Source: Candidatus Buchananbacteria bacterium RIFCSPHIGHO2_02_FULL_39_17 (lineage in GTDB: Bacteria > Patescibacteriota > Patescibacteriia > Buchananbacterales > UBA6539). Taken from it: a stretch of 37,060 nt of DNA. Numbering within the stretch: the first letter of the stretch is position 1; every line of letters starts with the position of its first letter. Location: positions 48,272 through 85,331 of the forward strand of contig MHII01000024.1 of assembly GCA_001817425.1 (NCBI GenBank). The letters are read 5' to 3'. The translations under genes and the position numbers were made by a program. Positions 32,779 through 37,060 of the stretch are shown piece by piece. The notes beneath the pieces are model-generated. The model searched no databases and was not told the origin of the DNA. It worked only from the letters and a program-made list of their open reading frames with translations.

Positions 32779-33485
32779 ATTTCATGGTTCGTCCTTCAAA
32801 ATGTTTTTTATTTGATTATCTTGAGAAAACCCTTAAACCGTATAATCAGGGGATGGCTTTGGATGCCGGCTGCGCAAATTTTAAAAATCGGAAATTTTTT
32901 AAGACGGATAAATATATCGGTTTAGACATTGACTTAGAGGCAATTCGGGCGGGGATAAAAAAATTTTTGGATAATTCAAGTTTTGGTCTATTGGGTGATT
33001 TATCCAATTTAGCAGTAATCCCCGACAATAGTTTTGAGGCTGTGGTTTCCACTAATACTTTGTATGTTCTACCTTGGGTATTGCGGTTTAACGCCATTAA
33101 AAATTTATGCCGTATCACTTCAACTAATGGGATCATTTTTCTTGATTTAGAATTTGATAGCCAATCGGCTCAAGTTATTGATTTATTTAAATCTAATTTT
33201 CAGGAAGTCAAAGTCATTTATTATAAAAATATTTTCAGTAATTTTTATGAAAAAATTTTTGAACGCCAAGGGTTTTTAGGTGATCATCCGCTTGCCGGCA
33301 AAAAATCTTTTCGTATTCTAGCTTGGCTGATTAGCCGTTTAGAATTTTTAACTTGTCGTTTTTCTTTACTAAATAAGCATTTAATTTTGATGGGCACTAA
33401 AAAAATCGGGGAGGCGTGGAATAACCAATTTGAAATTTCCGCCCTGCCCTTGATGGAACCAAGAATTTATTATTTAATGAAATAA
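32775..33485 (+). CDS. SAM-dependent methyltransferase (class I)
   Basis: The protein has 236 residues. The methyltransferase core is visible as ALDAGCANFKNRKFF (motif I, slightly atypical because the usual GxGxG is GCANFK), YIGLDIDLEAI, LAVIPDNSFEAVVSTNTLYVL and IIFLDLEFD. It resembles Methyltransf_11/25 members. In this context it may methylate a sugar hydroxyl or phosphate. The overlap with wecB (ATGA) places it in the operon; an ATG at 32784 is an alternative start. Confidence 0.7.
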   Translation: MNFMVRPSKCFLFDYLEKTLKPYNQGMALDAGCANFKNRKFFKTDKYIGLDIDLEAIRAGIKKFLDNSSFGLLGDLSNLAVIPDNSFEAVVSTNTLYVLPWVLRFNAIKNLCRITSTNGIIFLDLEFDSQSAQVIDLFKSNFQEVKVIYYKNIFSNFYEKIFERQGFLGDHPLAGKKSFRILAWLISRLEFLTCRFSLLNKHLILMGTKKIGEAWNNQFEISALPLMEPRIYYLMK

Positions 33486-33486
33486 T

Positions 33487-34809
33487 ATGGATCTCGGAAA
33501 AAAAATTAAATATAAAATTAAGATTCCACTAGTTGATTGGCTGATGAGATTTAGCTTGAAAAATAATTTACCGATTTTAACGGCTTTATCTTTAAGTTTA
33601 GCGGCCACTAAAGCTAATCGCCATAGTCAATATACCGTGCTTTGTTTGGGCCGAAGTATTTTTACCAACGATATTGAAGCTCTGGCTCATTTCGGCAAAA
33701 AAATCAAATATTTGGTGATTAATTTGAAATATTTTGATTTTTTGCTTAATCATTTTATTTTGGCGGAAGACTTCAAAAATATTACCGAGAGTAATTACCA
33801 TAACGCCAATTTTGGCCAAGCGGGCAAACAAAATTTAAATCAGTATTTGAAAAAAGTTTTACCCTATTGGCAACGTTTTTCTGGGTTTTCTGCGGTAATG
33901 TCAGGCAATTTCGGCTATGTTCAACAGCAGGAATTAGCCAAGGTCTGCGAAGCAAAAAGAGTGCCGTTTATTGTTTTAAATAAAGAAGGCATTGCCATTC
34001 CCGGCGCTTTTGAAAAATATACCGAGCAATACAAAAATCACCATTTTTTTGGGGCAAAAATGTTATTATACAATAAGCAGATTAAAAAAGCGCTTTTAAC
34101 AACTAAAATTGCCGGTTTAACCGAAGACAAATTAAAAATTGTCGGCGTGCCGCGATTGGATTATTATTTTTTCGAAAGGACAAATAATAATTCAGCCAAC
34201 CAAAAGAAAATAACTTTTTTTTCTTTTTTCCCTCGGGATAAATTTTGGTATGCCATTGCCAATGATCAGGAATTAAATCAAATTGAAAACCGTTCAATTG
34301 AGTTTCACTATTGGGTAATGCTTTTTGCGCAAAAATATCCGGAATATCAAGTGATTATCAAAACCAAAGTGGCGGAACACTACGTTGACTATGTTTCAAA
34401 AATATTAAAAGAAAGATTTAATGAACCAATAAATAATTTAAAAATTATTAATGTTGGTAATCCGGTTGAATTAATTAAGCAGGCAAAAGTCATTTTAGGC
34501 TTTAATTCCACAACTTTATTGGAAGCGATTGCTGATGATAAGCTAATTATCACGCCTTATTTTGGCGATATTATCACCGGTCGCAACTGGGATTATTTCA
34601 GTGATTATCCCGATTTAGTCAATTATGCTAAGACTTATGAAGAGCTGGAAAATTATTTAGTTTCACCAAACAAATATTTAAACCAAGAAAACAATAAAAA
34701 CAAATTTTTGGAAAGTTATATTTTTACTCCTGATGGTAAATCTTGTCAGCGAACAGAAACAGAAATAATAAAAACTATCAGAAAGCCGGAATTTTATGAA
34801 ACGAATTAA
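33487..34809 (+). CDS. Surface-carbohydrate GT-B-like protein (CDP-glycerol/KpsS-like)
   Basis: The protein has 440 residues. Features are YTVLCLGRSIFTNDIEALAHF, VPFIVLNKEGIAIPGAFEKY, KIVGVPRLDYYF, ITFFSFFPRDKFWY, YQVIIKTKVAEHY and VELIKQAKVILGFNSTTLLEAIADDKLIITPYF. The last motif recalls the acceptor/donor region of CDP-glycerol glycerophosphotransferase and KpsC/S-like GT-B proteins. It is probably a glycosyltransferase or glycosyl-phosphotransferase; the donor is unknown. It is related in overall plan to the protein at 22052. It overlaps the next gene by 14 bases. Confidence 0.6.
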   Translation: MDLGKKIKYKIKIPLVDWLMRFSLKNNLPILTALSLSLAATKANRHSQYTVLCLGRSIFTNDIEALAHFGKKIKYLVINLKYFDFLLNHFILAEDFKNITESNYHNANFGQAGKQNLNQYLKKVLPYWQRFSGFSAVMSGNFGYVQQQELAKVCEAKRVPFIVLNKEGIAIPGAFEKYTEQYKNHHFFGAKMLLYNKQIKKALLTTKIAGLTEDKLKIVGVPRLDYYFFERTNNNSANQKKITFFSFFPRDKFWYAIANDQELNQIENRSIEFHYWVMLFAQKYPEYQVIIKTKVAEHYVDYVSKILKERFNEPINNLKIINVGNPVELIKQAKVILGFNSTTLLEAIADDKLIITPYFGDIITGRNWDYFSDYPDLVNYAKTYEELENYLVSPNKYLNQENNKNKFLESYIFTPDGKSCQRTETEIIKTIRKPEFYETN

Positions 34810-35500
34810 AATAGAAAAATTTAGGCCAGAAACTCTTGAGATTTATAATTATTTTAAGCAACAATCTGGTTCAGAACATATCGCTAAACCGACAACAATT
34901 GAAATTTTATTAGATATTTGCCGTGAACAGCAACCAAAAAAAATACTTGAGTTAGGGGGGGGGATAGGCACAATTAGTTATTTGCTTTTAAGCAATTCCA
35001 CGGCCCAAGTTGATATTTATGAAGATAATGACTTTTGTTTTAATAAGTTAGAAGAGAGAATATCTCCTTTTGGGGATGTCCGCTTCAAGGTTATTAAAAA
35101 CTATCATGAAATGCCGCCAGCTAAAGAATATGATTTGGTTATTGTTGACGGTGGCAGTGGTAAGGGACGAGGCAAAGATTTTGATGGAGGATATATGATG
35201 GCAGTAAGTGATATTCTAAAATGTATAGATCCAGTTAAAACTATTTATGTTGAAGGATATCGGCATATTCAACGATGGCTTATTTTTAAAGTGTTAAGGA
35301 AAAAATATACTTATAAACTTATTAGATACGACGAAACATCATTTCAGGGAAAGAGGTTGTCGGGTGGTTTAAAAATTGAATGTAAGTTTTCTCAATCAAA
35401 AATTTTACGATTAGTTAACTTTATTTTTTGGGCAATTGTTGAATGGTACCCCGTTAGAAATTTTATTAGTTATCGATTTAAAAAATTAATTGGCAAATAA
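34796..35500 (+). CDS. SAM-dependent methyltransferase with in-frame 9-G tract (probably phase-variable, ON)
   Basis: The protein has 234 residues. Motif I is KKILELGGGIGTISYLL at about residues 48-64, followed by VDIYEDNDFCFNKLEE and YDLVIVDGGSGKGRG. The three glycines are all encoded by GGG, giving nine consecutive Gs (34955-34963) in an AT-rich setting. A gain or loss of one G would shift the frame before residue 60 and remove the protein. The poly-G in the methyltransferase at 19014 supports a switch. The protein is predicted to modify the glycan; the acceptor is unknown. It overlaps the previous gene by 14 bases and the next starts 1 base after its stop. Confidence 0.8.
   Translation: MKRIKIEKFRPETLEIYNYFKQQSGSEHIAKPTTIEILLDICREQQPKKILELGGGIGTISYLLLSNSTAQVDIYEDNDFCFNKLEERISPFGDVRFKVIKNYHEMPPAKEYDLVIVDGGSGKGRGKDFDGGYMMAVSDILKCIDPVKTIYVEGYRHIQRWLIFKVLRKKYTYKLIRYDETSFQGKRLSGGLKIECKFSQSKILRLVNFIFWAIVEWYPVRNFISYRFKKLIGK
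34955..34963 (+). repeat. Poly-G tract of 9 inside a methyltransferase gene
   Basis: Nine consecutive Gs encode the glycine triplet of the SAM-binding loop. The frame is open here, unlike at 19378-19387, where the tract has ten Gs. Confidence 0.9.
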
Positions 35501-35501
35501 T

Positions 35502-36239
35502 ATGGGAAAAACTAAAAAGGAAATTTTAGCGGTGATACCGGCCAGAGGCGGATCAAAAGGTGTGCCGAAAAAAAATATCAAACTTTTGTGCGGCAAACCT
35601 TTAATCGTTTGGACTATTACTGAAGCGAAAAAATCAAAATATCTGACCAGAATTATTGTTTCTACAGATGACGAAGAAATTGCTGAAATTGCCAAAAGAA
35701 ACGGCGCCGAAGTGCCCTTTTTGCGCCCCTCGGAAATTTCCGGGGACTTGTCAACTGACGTTGAATTTTTGCTTCACGCCTTAAATTTTTTAAAACAAAA
35801 AGAAAATTATGAGCCCGAAATTGTTTTACGTCTACCGCCGACTTCACCATTAAGAACCGCCAAAAATATTGATGAAGGTATTATTAAACTTTTAAATACT
35901 CCAGGGGCTGATGCGGCGCGGCCGATTTTAGAAGCGCCAAAACATCCTTATAAGATGTGGAAAATTTCCGCTGATGGCCAATGGCTCAAACCTTTTTTGT
36001 CAAAAGAATTTACCGGTTTTGAGGAGCCGCATAATATCGCTCGCCAGCTTTTCCCAAAGGTTTATATTCATACCGGCGCCATGGATATTATGCGTTTAAA
36101 AACCATTCGCGAACTGAAATCAACTTCTGGCAATAAACTGACTTACTTTTTTATGAAACCGGAAGAATCAATTAACATTGATACGCCGCTAGATTTTGAA
36201 ATCGCTGAATATTTATCTAAAAAGATGGCGGCGAGTTGA
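35502..36239 (+). CDS. CMP-nonulosonate (acylneuraminate) cytidylyltransferase, NeuA/PseF/LegF-like
   Basis: Taken from the ATG at 35502 (a TTG at 35490 is in frame but unlikely), the protein has 245 residues. Motifs are ILAVIPARGGSKGVPKKN (8-25), LIVWTITEAKKSKYL, IIVSTDDEEIAEIAK, VPFLRPSEISGD, RLPPTSPLRTA, and a late FFMKPEESINIDTPLDFEIAE. This is the CMP-sugar synthetase family that activates sialic, pseudaminic or legionaminic acid with CTP. The synthase that would make its substrate lies immediately downstream. A distinct cytidylyltransferase of SpsF type is at 14851. Confidence 0.9.
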   Translation: MGKTKKEILAVIPARGGSKGVPKKNIKLLCGKPLIVWTITEAKKSKYLTRIIVSTDDEEIAEIAKRNGAEVPFLRPSEISGDLSTDVEFLLHALNFLKQKENYEPEIVLRLPPTSPLRTAKNIDEGIIKLLNTPGADAARPILEAPKHPYKMWKISADGQWLKPFLSKEFTGFEEPHNIARQLFPKVYIHTGAMDIMRLKTIRELKSTSGNKLTYFFMKPEESINIDTPLDFEIAEYLSKKMAAS

Positions 36240-36264
36240 CAAATTTCGGGACAAATGCTAATTT
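36236..36264 (+). promoter_or_regulatory. Promoter ahead of the second synthase gene
   Basis: TTGACA (36236-36241) overlaps the end of the cytidylyltransferase gene and is 17 bp from TAATTT (36259-36264), which is preceded by TG at 36256-36257 (extended -10). A transcript would start near 36271, leaving a leader of about 28 bases before the ATG at 36299. Confidence 0.6.
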
Positions 36265-36287
36265 TAGACATTAATTTAATTAATGAA

Positions 36288-36293
36288 AAGGTG
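36288..36293 (+). promoter_or_regulatory. Shine-Dalgarno of the second synthase gene
   Basis: AAGGTG lies 5 bases before the ATG at 36299. Together with 13118-13124 it is one of the few clear ribosome binding sites in the window, and it supports this start. Confidence 0.6.
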
Positions 36294-36298
36294 TAAAT

Positions 36299-37060
36299 AT
36301 GCTTGGAATTAAAGAAGTTTTAAACAAAGGCAAATTCAAATTTGACGGACTTTTTATCTTTGATTTAGCTAACAACCATCAGGGGAATGTTGAACACGGT
36401 AAAAGAATTATTCGCGAAGTGGCCGCGGTAGCTAAAAAAATTGGCATGAGAGCGGCTTGCAAACTTCAATTTCGCGATTTAGACACTTTTATCCATCCCT
36501 ATTTTAAAGAAAATTTAGACAATAAACATATCCCCAGATTTTTATCCACGAAGCTAACGGACGCTGAATTTGCCGAATTGGTGGCAGAAATAAAAAATCA
36601 GGGATTAATTTCCATGGCCACGCCTTTTGATGAGGCGTCAGTTGATTTATTAATCAAGCTTAACGTTGATATTTTAAAAATTGCCAGTTGCTCAGCCAAA
36701 GATTGGCCGCTTTTAGAAATTGCCGCGGCCGCTGGTAAACCGATTGTCGCCTCAACTGCCGGTTTAACCATTGAAGAAATTGATAATTTAGTGAGTTTTT
36801 TGGATCACCGAACCGTGCCGTTTGCGATTATGCATTGCGTGGCGATTTATCCGACGCCAACTGATCAATTACATCTCCATCAAATTGAGCTTTTAAAAGA
36901 AAGATATCCAAAAGTGCCCATTGGTTTTTCCACCCATGAAGACCAAAATGATTTTAGCATTATCAAAATGGCTTATGCCAAAGGCACGAGAATTTTTGAA
37001 CGTCATGTTGGCGTGCCAACCAATGATATTAAGTTAAATGCTTATTCTTCAACACCCGAA
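36299..37060 (+). CDS. Nonulosonic acid synthase, NeuB-like (partial, runs off the window)
   Basis: The frame is open from the ATG at 36299 to the last base (254 codons), so the gene is cut by the right edge. The translation shows GLFIFDLANNHQGNVEHG, ACKLQFRD, LISMATPFDE, ILKIASCSAKDWPLLE, IVASTAGLT, AIMHCVAIYPTP, IGFSTHED and FERHVG, the order of conserved motifs of the NeuB family. It differs at many places from the synthase at 17500 (for example CVAIYPTP versus CTSLYPTP, and FERHVGV versus EKHFTLN), so the two probably make different sugars. It has its own promoter and Shine-Dalgarno and follows a cytidylyltransferase. Confidence 0.9.
   Translation, partial: MLGIKEVLNKGKFKFDGLFIFDLANNHQGNVEHGKRIIREVAAVAKKIGMRAACKLQFRDLDTFIHPYFKENLDNKHIPRFLSTKLTDAEFAELVAEIKNQGLISMATPFDEASVDLLIKLNVDILKIASCSAKDWPLLEIAAAAGKPIVASTAGLTIEEIDNLVSFLDHRTVPFAIMHCVAIYPTPTDQLHLHQIELLKERYPKVPIGFSTHEDQNDFSIIKMAYAKGTRIFERHVGVPTNDIKLNAYSSTPE

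Noticed and set aside
32846-33136. Antisense open frame of 96 codons over the methyltransferase at 32775
   Set aside because: It is fully contained in a supported gene and has no motif; a chance frame in AT-rich sequence.
1-37060. tRNA, rRNA or CRISPR arrays
   Set aside because: The gaps between genes are all short (under about 200 bases) and no cloverleaf, rRNA-like sequence or regular spacer array could be recognised by reading.
1-37060. Alternative genetic code with TGA read as glycine (as in some Patescibacteria)
   Set aside because: Many genes end in TGA with a normal domain end, and several overlaps are ATGA, so TGA acts as a stop here.

Overview
The window is an AT-rich stretch of bacterial DNA (roughly one third G+C by eye). 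Essentially every gene is on the + strand, packed into one long run with ATGA-type or few-base overlaps. It reads as a large surface-glycan (capsule, O-chain or S-layer glycan) island. TGA is an ordinary stop here. Very few starts have a Shine-Dalgarno sequence, and most are simply preceded by A/T. These traits, together with lysine-rich, compact proteins, suggest a Candidate Phyla Radiation (Patescibacteria-like) or similar uncultured bacterium. That placement is an inference, because there is no rRNA or ribosomal marker in the window.

Layout: (1) 1-338 is the 3' end of an upstream gene, probably a receiver domain, followed by a terminator-like hairpin. (2) 437-466 is a consensus promoter ahead of a small HTH gene (520) and an ABC exporter (781) that could flip or export a glycan. 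(3) 2574-11219 holds a FemAB/GNAT-like protein, a Rossmann/beta-propeller fusion, PseB-like dehydratase, Nudix hydrolase, hexapeptide acyltransferase, PseC-like aminotransferase, a formyltransferase-like protein lacking the usual catalytic residues, a DUF4910-type zinc aminopeptidase-like protein and a PseH-like GNAT. (4) 11343-13916 is a WbuX-HisH-WbuZ amidination module. (5) 13919-18555 carries an oxidoreductase, SpsF-type cytidylyltransferase, class III aminotransferase, DUF218 protein and a NeuB/PseI-type synthase. (6) 18560-23569 has an acyltransferase, a methyltransferase broken by a 10-G tract, a second DegT aminotransferase, WbqC-like, LmbE-like deacetylase and a capsule-synthesis-like glycosyltransferase. 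(7) 23575-26305 is CysD plus a CysN-CysC fusion, making PAPS. (8) 26307-35500 holds a methyltransferase-toroid fusion, kinase-like proteins, glycosyltransferases, WecB, and methyltransferases, one with an in-frame 9-G tract. (9) 35502-37060 has a CMP-nonulosonate synthetase and a second NeuB-type synthase with its own promoter; the window cuts the synthase.

Together the genes are best explained as making one or two nonulosonic acids (pseudaminic or legionaminic type). These would probably be decorated by an acetamidino group, unusual acyl groups, methyl groups and possibly sulfate, activated with CMP, and then assembled and exported. No PseG-type hydrolase and no sulfotransferase is visible in the window.

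The most notable non-coding signals are two long poly-G tracts inside methyltransferase genes, one out of frame and one in frame, and a 4 x 7-bp tandem repeat in the oxidoreductase. These suggest phase variation of the glycan. In addition, two intergenic regions are bounded by long inverted repeats that swallow the upstream stop and reach the downstream start, and a perfect 15-bp palindrome is embedded in the end of the pseB-like gene.
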